A stretch of 42,591 nt of DNA, taken from the NCBI GenBank assembly GCA_050298695.1, contig JBNKUQ010000017.1, positions 1 through 42,591 of the forward strand. The letters are read 5' to 3'. Source of the stretch: CANLBN01 sp050298695. GTDB lineage: Bacteria; Pseudomonadota; Gammaproteobacteria; Pseudomonadales; Cellvibrionaceae. This document shows, one piece after another, positions 8,187 through 16,554 of this stretch. The notes beneath the pieces are model-generated. The model did not search any database. It saw only the letters and a list, made by a program, of their open reading frames with translations, and was not told the DNA's origin. A program made the position numbers and the translations under genes. Numbering within the stretch: the first letter of the stretch is position 1; each line of letters starts with the position of its first letter.

Positions 8187-9097
8187 TAGAAATACCCCTC
8201 TTGCTTTTTCTTTTCCATAGAACCGGAACTATCGTGATCAATGGCTCGGCCCTGCCTTTCTGATGTAGTCGTCAGTAACATTTCCTGAATAATTTCTGGC
8301 AAAGTAGTTGCTTCTGACTCAACGGCACCCGTTAGGGGATAACAGCCTAACGTACGGAAGCGAACCATTTTTTCTTCAACCTTATCATCTTCGGTAATCG
8401 GCACACGGTCATCATCAACCATAATTAGCATGCCATCTCGCTCAATAACAGGACGCTTAGCTGCTTTATAAAGAGGAACGATGGGAATATCTTCTAAATG
8501 AATGTATTGCCAAATATCTAACTCTGTCCAATTTGACAGTGGAAATACCCGTATACTCTCTCCCTTATCAATGCGGCCATTGTAGATATTCCAAAGTTCT
8601 GGACGTTGGTTTTTAGGATCCCAACGATGATTTTTATCGCGGAAAGAATAAACTCGCTCTTTCGCCCGCGATTTTTCTTCGTCTCTTCGAGCACCTCCAA
8701 AAGCGGCATCGAAACCATATTTATTAAGCGCCTGCTTAAGGGCCTGGGTTTTCATAATATCGGTATGTTTAGCACTACCATGGGTAAATGGCCCTACTCC
8801 CATATCCAAGCCTTCTTGATTGGTATGGACAATCAAATCCAAGCCTAATTTTTTAACATATTCATCCCTAAATTTAATCATCTCTTTAAACTTCCAGGTG
8901 GTATCGACATGCAATAAAGGAAAAGGTGGAATGCCTGGCGCAAACGCTTTCATGGCTAAATGCAACATGACAGCGGAGTCTTTACCAATGGAATACAACA
9001 TAACGGGATTATCAAATTCAGCCGCTACTTCACGAATAATATGGATACTTTCCGCCTCGAGTTGTTTGAGATGGGTTAGGGTATAGTCTTTACTCAT
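8186..9097 (-). CDS. cysD: Sulfate adenylyltransferase subunit 2
   Basis: Catalytic subunit of ATP sulfurylase, making adenosine 5'-phosphosulfate from ATP and sulfate. The 303-aa protein (302 in E. coli) carries the PP-loop SIGKDS (residues 36-41) and the conserved segments GARRDEEKSRAKERV and FPLSNWTELDIWQYI of the PAPS-reductase-like fold. It is first in the cysDN operon. A TATAAT element and a 13-bp palindrome lie in the 100 bp upstream. The classical regulator in this group is CysB, but no CysB site can be assigned by eye. Confidence 0.97.
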   Translation of the reverse strand: MSKDYTLTHLKQLEAESIHIIREVAAEFDNPVMLYSIGKDSAVMLHLAMKAFAPGIPPFPLLHVDTTWKFKEMIKFRDEYVKKLGLDLIVHTNQEGLDMGVGPFTHGSAKHTDIMKTQALKQALNKYGFDAAFGGARRDEEKSRAKERVYSFRDKNHRWDPKNQRPELWNIYNGRIDKGESIRVFPLSNWTELDIWQYIHLEDIPIVPLYKAAKRPVIERDGMLIMVDDDRVPITEDDKVEEKMVRFRTLGCYPLTGAVESEATTLPEIIQEMLLTTTSERQGRAIDHDSSGSMEKKKQEGYF

Positions 9098-9152
9098 TGG
9101 TATTTATCACTATTCTATGAAATATTTTTGATTGTATTTTTCCTTCGAAACA

Positions 9153-9165
9153 CCAGTTTAACTGG
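9153..9165. promoter_or_regulatory. Palindrome CCAGTTTAACTGG in the cysD leader
   Basis: A perfect 6+1+6 palindrome whose nearest base is 12 bp downstream of the cysD -10 element, so it would overlap the start of the transcript. It could be an operator for a dimeric repressor or a small hairpin in the leader. No known regulator can be named. Confidence 0.4.
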
Positions 9166-9176
9166 ATGCGGAGGGC

Positions 9177-9182
9177 ATTATA
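9177..9182 (-). promoter_or_regulatory. -10 element of the cysDN promoter
   Basis: A perfect TATAAT on the minus strand, 80 bp upstream of the cysD ATG and just past the aroA stop. No good -35 is seen at 16-18 bp (TTAGCT at 17), which would fit an activator-dependent promoter. Confidence 0.5.
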
Positions 9183-9201
9183 ATGAACTCGATGTAAAAA
9201 G

Positions 9202-10548
9202 CTAAACAACTTGTGATTCTATGCTTATTCCCGCTTGTTTTGCTAAATCCACAAAACCAGGAAAGGACGTTGCGACATGACCGCAGTTATTAATAGTAAT
9301 TGGGGCACTAGCACGCAGCGCCGCCATCGTGAATGACATTGCAATGCGATGATCATCATGAGTTTCTACTTCGCCACCGCCCATTTCTCCACCTTCAATA
9401 ATCATTCCATCGGCGGTGGCTTCAGCTTGAATTCCTAGAGTTTTTAAACCATCTGCCATCACTTGGATACGATCACTTTCCTTTACTCGCAACTCTTCGG
9501 CACCCGTTAAAATCGTTTTTCCTTGTGCGCACGCGGCAGCAATAAATAGAATGGGAAATTCATCAATCGCCAATGGAACATACTCTTCAGGAATAGAAAT
9601 ACCTTTTAGCGTTGAATAACGAACACGAATATCAGCTACAGGCTCTCCACCCACCTCTCGTTGATTTTGAATCTCAATATCCGCCCCCATTAAACGCAAA
9701 ATATGAACCACACCATCTCTTGTAGGATTAATGCCCACATGTTCTAAAGTAATATCAGAGCCCGGCGCAATGGAAGCAGCGACCATATAAAAAGCCGCAG
9801 AAGAAATATCAGCAGGCACATCGATATCAATAGCTGACAACTTGCCACCACCATTCAATGACACTTTTGACTTTCCACCTTCGAGAGACTGCGTTTGCAC
9901 ATCATAACCAAAGCCTCGTAACATGCGCTCCGTATGATCGCGCGTTGGAGCCGGCTCAAGAACACTTGTCTCTCCTTCCGCGTACAAGCCCGCCAATAAC
10001 ACACAAGATTTCACTTGTGCACTGGCCATTGGCATTGAATAGTCGATGGCTGTCGGTTTAGCGCCATGAATAGTGATGGGTGGACGCCCTTCTGCGGCTG
10101 TATCTACTTGAACATTCATTTCGCGAAGTGGATTCGCCACTCGACTCATTGGACGCTTTGATAATGATGCATCTCCAATCAAGGTCGTAGAAAAAGATTG
10201 TCCAGCCATCAAGCCTGCCAACAAGCGCATTGCTGTGCCGGCATTACCCACATTGAGCTCTTTTTTAGGTTCCTGTAAGCCATGCAAGCCACGGCCGACT
10301 ATCGTTACCGCACCATCAACCGGCCCTTCAATCTCTACACCCATATCGCGAAAAGCCTGTAAGGTTGCCAGCGCATCTTCGCCTTCCAAAAAACCGGTGA
10401 CTGAGGTTTTACCTTCAGCAATGGAACCCAGCATAATAGAACGATGTGAAATGGATTTATCACCAGGAACGCGAATACGACCAGAGACTTTTCCACCAGG
10501 CTGAATAACATAACGAATAAGTTGCTGTTGAGAATCTAAAACTAACAT
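9202..10548 (-). CDS. aroA: 3-phosphoshikimate 1-carboxyvinyltransferase (EPSP synthase)
   Basis: Joins PEP to shikimate 3-phosphate, the sixth step of the shikimate pathway. The 448-aa protein contains VPGDKSISHRSIMLGS (residues 28-43), GNAGTAMRLLAGL and the C-terminal VKESDRI and DDHRIAMSF motifs of the family. It lies 22 bp downstream of tyrA in the same direction and ends the pheA-tyrA-aroA run. In Pseudomonas tyrA and aroA are fused into one protein; here they are separate. The ATG has no strong ribosome-binding site, so translation may depend on coupling. Confidence 0.97.
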   Translation of the reverse strand: MLVLDSQQQLIRYVIQPGGKVSGRIRVPGDKSISHRSIMLGSIAEGKTSVTGFLEGEDALATLQAFRDMGVEIEGPVDGAVTIVGRGLHGLQEPKKELNVGNAGTAMRLLAGLMAGQSFSTTLIGDASLSKRPMSRVANPLREMNVQVDTAAEGRPPITIHGAKPTAIDYSMPMASAQVKSCVLLAGLYAEGETSVLEPAPTRDHTERMLRGFGYDVQTQSLEGGKSKVSLNGGGKLSAIDIDVPADISSAAFYMVAASIAPGSDITLEHVGINPTRDGVVHILRLMGADIEIQNQREVGGEPVADIRVRYSTLKGISIPEEYVPLAIDEFPILFIAAACAQGKTILTGAEELRVKESDRIQVMADGLKTLGIQAEATADGMIIEGGEMGGGEVETHDDHRIAMSFTMAALRASAPITINNCGHVATSFPGFVDLAKQAGISIESQVV

Positions 10549-10570
10549 AAGAAGGAAGTGTCCAAGGAAA

Positions 10571-11470
10571 CTATTTATAATTTAATCGTTGATCGACAAG
10601 CTCAGAAAAATGGTCACGCGCAGCTTTTGCGCGATTGAAAATAGCCAATAAGGTCTCACTGTCTTTATCAGCAATCGCTTCTCGTAACTGAGCGAGGTTA
10701 TTTTGAAACAAATCAATGGCATCGAGAATGGCATCACTATTTGCACACATAATGTCATGCCACATTTTAGGATCACTACTGGCGATACGCGTGAAGTCAC
10801 GAAAGCCACCCGCAGCATAGCGAAAAATATTTTCGTTTTCCGAGTCATTGGCTAAGGTATCTACCAACGAATAAGCAATCGCATGAGGCAAATGACTGGT
10901 TGCCGCCAACACAGCATCATGTTCAGCTACGGGCATCGTCAATACTTCCGCACCGACACTTTCCCATAAGCGAGTCACAATACGGAGATGCTCAGGACCA
11001 GTTTCCTCAACAGGTGTAAGAATCACTCGATGATTTTGGTATAGATTTGGGTTTGTTGCTGAAACACCACTTTTTTCAGAACCAGCTATTGGGTGCCCCA
11101 ATACAAATTGCGGCGGTATAGTACCGTAAACAGCTTTCACTGATTCAAGCACACTACCTTTAACACTGGCACCATCGGTAACGGTAACCTGCTCACTAAC
11201 TAAAGAGCATACGTGTTTAATTGTTTCCATCACACTTAATGTTGGCACAGCAATAAAAATAATATCACCGGCTTTTAACTCACTTGCAATCTCTTCTAAA
11301 GAAAAAACAGCGCGATCGATAATATGATTCGCCAACGCATAGTCAATGGCCTCTTGACGCCGCACAACGGCAACAACCTCTTTCATCAACCCAATTTTTT
11401 TTACAGCGGCTGCTAAACTGCCACCAATTAGGCCTAGACCAATAACAACTAATTTTGAAGCGTCGGACAT
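10571..11470 (-). CDS. tyrA: Prephenate dehydrogenase (TyrA)
   Basis: NAD(P)-dependent oxidative decarboxylation of prephenate (or arogenate) on the route to tyrosine. The 299-aa protein starts with a Rossmann motif VVIGLGLIGGSL and has the family segments FVLGHPIAGSEKSGV and ATSHLPHAIAYSLV, plus GGFRDFTRIASSDP. It is monofunctional: there is no chorismate mutase domain (unlike E. coli TyrA) and no fused AroA. It lies between pheA (77 bp upstream) and aroA (22 bp downstream). Whether it uses prephenate or arogenate cannot be told by eye. Confidence 0.95.
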   Translation of the reverse strand: MSDASKLVVIGLGLIGGSLAAAVKKIGLMKEVVAVVRRQEAIDYALANHIIDRAVFSLEEIASELKAGDIIFIAVPTLSVMETIKHVCSLVSEQVTVTDGASVKGSVLESVKAVYGTIPPQFVLGHPIAGSEKSGVSATNPNLYQNHRVILTPVEETGPEHLRIVTRLWESVGAEVLTMPVAEHDAVLAATSHLPHAIAYSLVDTLANDSENENIFRYAAGGFRDFTRIASSDPKMWHDIMCANSDAILDAIDLFQNNLAQLREAIADKDSETLLAIFNRAKAARDHFSELVDQRLNYK

Positions 11471-11547
11471 ATAAACCGGCCTACATCAATTTTTATTAGC
11501 AACAGAAAAATATGCATTGTTAAAAAACACCGCGAATATCATCAAAA

Positions 11548-12657
11548 CTAGAGCACACCCACAGGATAAGAGCCCAATACTTTTAATTCAGCTGATGCAT
11601 CAGAAACTTCTTTCAACGCTCGCTGCACAACTTCATCATCTTTATGGCCTTTAATATCGATAAAAAAGATATAATTCCACGCACTAATACGTGAAGGACG
11701 TGACTGTAGACGCGTCATATCAACACCTAAGCGATGAAAAGGTTCCAATATATCGTGTAGGGCTCCCGGTTTATTGCGCACAGAAATAACAAGAGATGTT
11801 TTGTCGTCCCCACTGGGAGGAACTTCTTGTGTACCGATCACTAAAAAGCGGGTCGAATTATCCGGAGCATCTTCTATTTTTTCCGCAATAGCTTTTAAAT
11901 CATATAATTCAGAAGCGGTAATACCAGCTATCGCAGCTGAACTCCACTCCCCCTTAATTCGTTTAGCCGCATCAGCATTACTGCTAACGGCAACACGTTC
12001 AGCATGTGGATAATTGGCGTCGAGCCATTTACGACACTGTGCCAAGCTTTGTGGGTGTGAATAAATGCGTGAAATTTTATCGACATTTGTTACATCGGAA
12101 ACCAATAAGTTTTGATGAATACGCAAAACCACTTCACCGCAGATATGAATATTAGAGTCAATAAAACTATCTAAGGTATGAGTGACAACCCCTTCAGTAG
12201 AGTTCTCAACAGGAACCACACCATAATTAACCGCACCCGCTTCCACTTCGCGAAAGACTTCGTCAATAGCGCCCATTGGCCGGGGAACAGCAGAGTGACC
12301 AAAATGTTTAACGACTGCTTCTTGTGTAAAGGTTCCCTCCGGCCCTAAAAAAGCAACATTAATGGGTTTTTCTAACGCTAAACAAGCGGACATAATCTCG
12401 CGAAATAAACGCGCTATTTCTTCATTTGTTAGCGGGCCACCTTGTTTTTCATTGTACTCCATGACTTTACGCAGCACCTGCACTTCGCGCTCAGGTCGAT
12501 AATATACGGTACTTTCAGCATCATCAGCATTACTGGCTTTTTTAACATCAGCCACTGTCTGCGCACAACGGGCGCGCGCACTGATTAACTCAACTAACTT
12601 CGCATCGATATTATCAATTTCTACTCGTAAATCAGCTAAGGTTTTTTTTTCTGACAT
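11548..12657 (-). CDS. pheA: Bifunctional chorismate mutase / prephenate dehydratase (P-protein)
   Basis: Converts chorismate to prephenate and then phenylpyruvate. The 369-aa protein has an AroQ-type chorismate mutase helix bundle (about residues 5-95, LADLRVEIDNIDAKLVELI). A dehydratase domain follows (about 98-275, starting VAFLGPEGTFTQEA, with the catalytic NSTRF motif). The C-terminal ACT domain (about 285-365, NKPGALHDILEPF) is the site of phenylalanine feedback inhibition. Its upstream neighbour is gyrA; serC, which usually lies between them, is missing. Confidence 0.97.
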   Translation of the reverse strand: MSEKKTLADLRVEIDNIDAKLVELISARARCAQTVADVKKASNADDAESTVYYRPEREVQVLRKVMEYNEKQGGPLTNEEIARLFREIMSACLALEKPINVAFLGPEGTFTQEAVVKHFGHSAVPRPMGAIDEVFREVEAGAVNYGVVPVENSTEGVVTHTLDSFIDSNIHICGEVVLRIHQNLLVSDVTNVDKISRIYSHPQSLAQCRKWLDANYPHAERVAVSSNADAAKRIKGEWSSAAIAGITASELYDLKAIAEKIEDAPDNSTRFLVIGTQEVPPSGDDKTSLVISVRNKPGALHDILEPFHRLGVDMTRLQSRPSRISAWNYIFFIDIKGHKDDEVVQRALKEVSDASAELKVLGSYPVGVL

Positions 12658-12726
12658 ATGTATATCGTCTTAAACATTAATTTCGTTAGAGAGATCACTA
12701 TCGAAACCCTCTAAAAGAATACTGCC

Positions 12727-12776
12727 GTCATCCCTGCGATCTGCAACGCAGGAGCAGTGCTGATCGCGGGAATGAC
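12727..12776 (-). repeat. Dispersed palindromic repeat, copy 2 (short, 50 bp)
   Basis: Starts GTCATCCCTGCGATC and ends GATCGCGGGAATGAC, so the two ends pair for about 15 bp. The core is reduced to GCAACGCAGGAGCAGTGC, which on the minus strand reads GCACTGCTCCTGCGTTGC as in the full-length copies. The tail GTATTCTTTT follows on the minus strand. It sits between gyrA and pheA. Confidence 0.85.
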
Positions 12777-12797
12777 ATCGGAAGTCGTTTACTAGTG

Positions 12798-15350
12798 TTA
12801 CGCGTTTTCTTCCTCGAGAATTTCATCGGTTTCCTCAATGCGCTCAACACCAATGACATGCTCATCCGCTTTGACCCGAATTACTCGAACACCTTGCGTA
12901 TTGCGGCCCGATAGAGAAACTTCATCAACTCGAGTGCGCACCAAAGTGCCTTGATCTGAAATCAGCATGATTTCATCACCATCAAATACTTGGACAGCGC
13001 CGACTAGTTCACCATTACGCTCACTACATTGCATGGCTATCATGCCCTTACCACCACGGCCTTTGGTTGGATACTCAGTAACAACCGTGCGTTTTCCGTA
13101 ACCATTTTCGCTTACAGTGAGTACTTTGCCTTCTGGCTTGGGTATTAACATGGAAATAACAGACTGCCCCTCTTCCAAACGAATGCCACGAACACCACGA
13201 GAGGTACGACCCATTGCTCGAATATCTGTCTCGTTAAAGCGCACTGCTTTACCCGCGGACGAAAATAGCATCACATCGCATTCTCCTTCCGTGATTGCAG
13301 TATCCACTAAGTGGTCGCCTTCAACCAAGTCGAGAGCAATTAAGCCAACACTACGAGGACGAGAAAATTGCGTTAATGGCGTCTTTTTAACAGTGCCATT
13401 CGCGGTAGCCATAAAGATAAAGTGTTGATCATCGTACTCCCTTACCGGAAGAATTGAGGTAATACGTTCACCCTCACTTAATGGCAATAAGTTAATAATA
13501 GGTCGACCTTTTGATTGCCGCCCAGCCAGAGGAATTTGGAATACTTTTAACCAATACACTTTGCCCGCATTGGTAAAACATAAAATAGTATCGTGAGTAC
13601 TGGCAATTAATAAGTGCTCAACAAAGTCTTCATCTTTTACTGATGTAGCTGCCTTACCCATTCCACCACGACGTTGTGCTTGATAATCGCTAAGCGGCTG
13701 TGTCTTTGCATAACCTCCATGGGAAATAGTCACAACGCGGTCTTCTTCGGTGATTAAATCTTCGATGGTTAAATCACGCTTAGAACTTTGAATATCGGTA
13801 CGGCGCTCATCGCCATAGTTACTCAACACCTCTTCAAGCTCTTCACGAATCACTTCCATTAAACGATTAGCGTTACCAAGTATTTCTAAAAATTCGTCGA
13901 TCAATTTGAGTTTTTCTTTGTACTCATCGAGTAGCTTATCAAACTCCATTCCCGTCAAACGGTGCAAACGCAAATCAAGAATGGCTTGTGCTTGCTCAGG
14001 AGAAAGATAATATTTACCGTCTCGCAAACCAAATTCTGCTGGCAAGCTTTCGGGGCGACAAGCATCTGAGTCACTGCGCTCTAAAAACTTATTGACGGAA
14101 GTCGCATCCCAACCACGCGCCAATAAACCTTCTTTTGCTTCGGCAGGGCTAGCTGAAGAACGAATTAACTCGATCACTTCATCAATATTAGAAATGGCAA
14201 CCGCTTGTCCTTCAAGTATGTGGCCACGCTCACGTGCTTTGCGAAGCAAATAAACTGTTCGACGCGTTACCACTTCACGGCGATGGCGAACAAAACATTC
14301 AATTAACTCTTTTAAGTTAAGTGTTTTAGGTTGACCATCAACTAATGCAACGGTATTAATACCAAAGACACTTTCCAATTGTGTTTGCGCATAGAGGTTA
14401 TTCAGTACCACTTCACCAAGTTCGCCACGCTTCAGTTCAATAACGATACGAATCTCTTTCGTTGATTCGTCTCGTAATTCTGCAATACCTTCAATTTTCT
14501 TCTCTTTAACCAGCTCGGCAATTTTTTCTATTAAACGACTTTTATTTAACTGGTAAGGTATCTCCGTAATAATAATGGTTTCTTTATTGGCTTTGTCATT
14601 GCGTTCAATATCCGCTTTTGCGCGTAAATAAATGCGCCCTCGGCCAGTTCGATATGCTTGAACAATACCCGCTCGACCATTAATAGTCGCACCTGTTGGA
14701 AAATCGGGGCCAGGGATGATTTCCATTAACTCATCGATAGTAATATCGTTATTATCAATAAAAGCCAAGCAACCTTTTACGACTTCAGAAAGATTATGTG
14801 GCGGAATATTGGTTGCCATCCCCACGGCAATACCCGAAGACCCATTGATCAATAAATTGGGAACACGTGTGGGTAGAACATCGGGGATATGTTCTGTGCC
14901 ATCATAGTTAGGCACAAAATCAACGGTCTGCTTATCAAGGTCAGCTAAGAGATCATGAGCCAACTTTTTCATGCGTATTTCGGTATAACGCATGGCGGCA
15001 GCTCCATCTCCATCGATAGAACCGAAATTACCTTGGCCATCTACCAGTGTGTAACGCAGCGAAAAGTCTTGAGCCATTCGCACAATGGTGTCATATACTG
15101 CTGAATCGCCATGAGGGTGATATTTACCGATCACATCACCCACAACACGGGCAGATTTTTTATAGGGCTTGTTCCAATCGTTGCTTAGCTCATTCATGGC
15201 AAACAACACCCGGCGGTGTACCGGCTTAAGCCCATCGCGTACATCTGGGAGTGCGCGACCAACAATTACGCTCATCGCGTAGTCGAGATAGGATTGTTTT
15301 AATTCATCTTCAATACTGACGGGAGAAACTTCTTGCGCCAAATCACCCAT
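12798..15350 (-). CDS. gyrA: DNA gyrase subunit A
   Basis: Breakage-reunion subunit of gyrase, which introduces negative supercoils. The 850-aa protein has the winged-helix and tower domains and the catalytic RY pair at residues 121-122 (AAMRYTEIRM). The GyrA-box QRRGGMGKAA, needed for DNA wrapping, starts the C-terminal beta-pinwheel. An acidic tail (EETDEILEEENA) closes it. The quinolone-resistance region HPHGDSAVYDTIVRMAQ keeps Ser83 and Asp87 in E. coli numbering, the usual susceptible-type residues. It is monocistronic or leads into pheA across a 140-bp gap that contains a dispersed repeat. Confidence 0.98.
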   Translation of the reverse strand: MGDLAQEVSPVSIEDELKQSYLDYAMSVIVGRALPDVRDGLKPVHRRVLFAMNELSNDWNKPYKKSARVVGDVIGKYHPHGDSAVYDTIVRMAQDFSLRYTLVDGQGNFGSIDGDGAAAMRYTEIRMKKLAHDLLADLDKQTVDFVPNYDGTEHIPDVLPTRVPNLLINGSSGIAVGMATNIPPHNLSEVVKGCLAFIDNNDITIDELMEIIPGPDFPTGATINGRAGIVQAYRTGRGRIYLRAKADIERNDKANKETIIITEIPYQLNKSRLIEKIAELVKEKKIEGIAELRDESTKEIRIVIELKRGELGEVVLNNLYAQTQLESVFGINTVALVDGQPKTLNLKELIECFVRHRREVVTRRTVYLLRKARERGHILEGQAVAISNIDEVIELIRSSASPAEAKEGLLARGWDATSVNKFLERSDSDACRPESLPAEFGLRDGKYYLSPEQAQAILDLRLHRLTGMEFDKLLDEYKEKLKLIDEFLEILGNANRLMEVIREELEEVLSNYGDERRTDIQSSKRDLTIEDLITEEDRVVTISHGGYAKTQPLSDYQAQRRGGMGKAATSVKDEDFVEHLLIASTHDTILCFTNAGKVYWLKVFQIPLAGRQSKGRPIINLLPLSEGERITSILPVREYDDQHFIFMATANGTVKKTPLTQFSRPRSVGLIALDLVEGDHLVDTAITEGECDVMLFSSAGKAVRFNETDIRAMGRTSRGVRGIRLEEGQSVISMLIPKPEGKVLTVSENGYGKRTVVTEYPTKGRGGKGMIAMQCSERNGELVGAVQVFDGDEIMLISDQGTLVRTRVDEVSLSGRNTQGVRVIRVKADEHVIGVERIEETDEILEEENA

Positions 15351-15658
15351 GTTTTACGCCTTTACTGTAAGTAATATATGCCCCTGCAGGGCATTAAACC
15401 ATGCCTATAAATTAGACAGAATTAATAGTAGATCGAGATATTTAGGGCTCCGCAACGCAGCCTTAAATCAAGCGGCGGATTGTAGCATAAATGGGGGCTA
15501 GGGCGTGAGATTAGTTGCCTTGAGAAGACCATAGACAACGGAGAGAAAAGTGGTTCTGAAAAGTGCGATCAAAAAACAAACAAGACTACTCCAGCGAGAA
15601 CACCACACTATCAAGCATTCCGTATGGATGACCCACTGAGTAGCCTTGCACATCATCA
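15351..15658. other. gyrA upstream region, no gene
   Basis: This 308-bp gap holds the likely gyrA promoter: TACAAT (minus strand, 15479-15484) about 130 bp upstream of the ATG, without a clear -35. A palindrome CCCTGCAGGG (15382-15391) lies in the predicted gyrA leader. No open frame with a ribosome-binding site was found. The part from 15490 to 15658 shows nothing recognisable. Confidence 0.4.
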
Positions 15659-15976
15659 CTACCGCCTTCGCCTTATCAGATAAGGATGTCGCAAACAGCG
15701 AGTATGCGATCTAGCTTGTTCGGCAAGGGTTTCACCGAAGCTTGGAGCATGCTCACACTCTTCGGTATTTTGTGCTTTAATCCTAGCCGTCGTTGGAACA
15801 ATAGATCCATCTTCTCGCCGCAGTAGGCCAATATCATCTAATAGACGATCATCTAACTTTTGCAGATCTCTCTCAGAACGCCTACGATTTGCCTGAGCTC
15901 GCCTTGCTTCCACATGTAAAACGGCAGCACTATAAATAGTATTGAATAATTTGGTGTTAATTAATTTAGTCAGCAT
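15659..15976 (-). CDS. DUF1127 (YjiS-like) domain protein
   Basis: A 105-aa basic protein. Residues about 33-57 (RRRSERDLQKLDDRLLDDIG) are the DUF1127 motif, a short Arg-rich helix pair found in many small proteobacterial proteins. The C-terminal 45 residues are an extension not typical of the family, which is often 50-70 aa. AGGAGG lies about 8 bp upstream of the ATG, which supports it being a real gene. DUF1127 proteins in other bacteria have been linked to RNA turnover and phosphate or carbon metabolism, but nothing here gives its role. It occupies the place where mtnA lies next to gyrA in Pseudomonas. Confidence 0.75.
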   Translation of the reverse strand: MLTKLINTKLFNTIYSAAVLHVEARRAQANRRRSERDLQKLDDRLLDDIGLLRREDGSIVPTTARIKAQNTEECEHAPSFGETLAEQARSHTRCLRHPYLIRRRR

Positions 15977-16554
15977 ACTATGCCCTCCTGATTAGGAAGA
16001 CCGCTGGCTTATCGGGTAACTGGCTGGATTGGGATTGGAGAACAACAGTGACCGCGATAAGTTCCGCGGCCAAATTGATTAAATAATTACAATATTAACT
16101 CAGCACGCGGAGCAGTGTAGCGCCAAATGGTATTGGCGGCATACGCAGAACACATAGGTTTAAGACCATGATAATGGACGCTGGCCAAATCTGATGTCAT
16201 AAAAACTGTGTTCATTGTGAGTACTGGCTTAATTGCGTTTAATAGAGTTAATTGTGAATTATTCGCTAAAAATATCTGTAGCTTATTATTACTACTAATA
16301 AAACATCTTGCTATTAAACATAGTAAATAACATGAGCAACAGATGAAACGATTATATCCCTTAATGGCTTGACAAGCTATGAATAATATTAACTTTTTTA
16401 CGCAATTAATAAATACTTAACTAGCAAATCCCCTTTTGAATCCGAGTTGCTTTAAAATGCTAGTATTTTGTTCCCAGCTTCTTAATATTTTGAGACAAAA
16501 CTAAGCAAACGAAAAACGATTGATGACAAACAACAAAATGAGATAAACACAGCC
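15977..16554. other. 578-bp AT-rich non-coding region between the DUF1127 gene and mtaD
   Basis: The longest gene-free stretch in the window. It should hold two divergent promoters, for the DUF1127 gene (minus) and mtaD (plus). A TTGACA at about 16370 has no -10 at the right spacing, and a TAAAAT at about 16453 has no good -35. A hairpin CCGCG-ATAAGTTC-CGCGG lies at about 16053-16070. No supported open frame, tRNA or dispersed repeat was seen. An unannotated small RNA cannot be excluded. Confidence 0.4.

Noticed and set aside
12798..15350. Quinolone-resistance mutation in gyrA
   Set aside because: Ser83 and Asp87 are both present, the usual susceptible-type residues.
16370..16400. TTGACA as mtaD promoter
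   Set aside because: No -10 hexamer lies at 16-18 bp; the AT-rich TATTAA occurs at about 12 bp.
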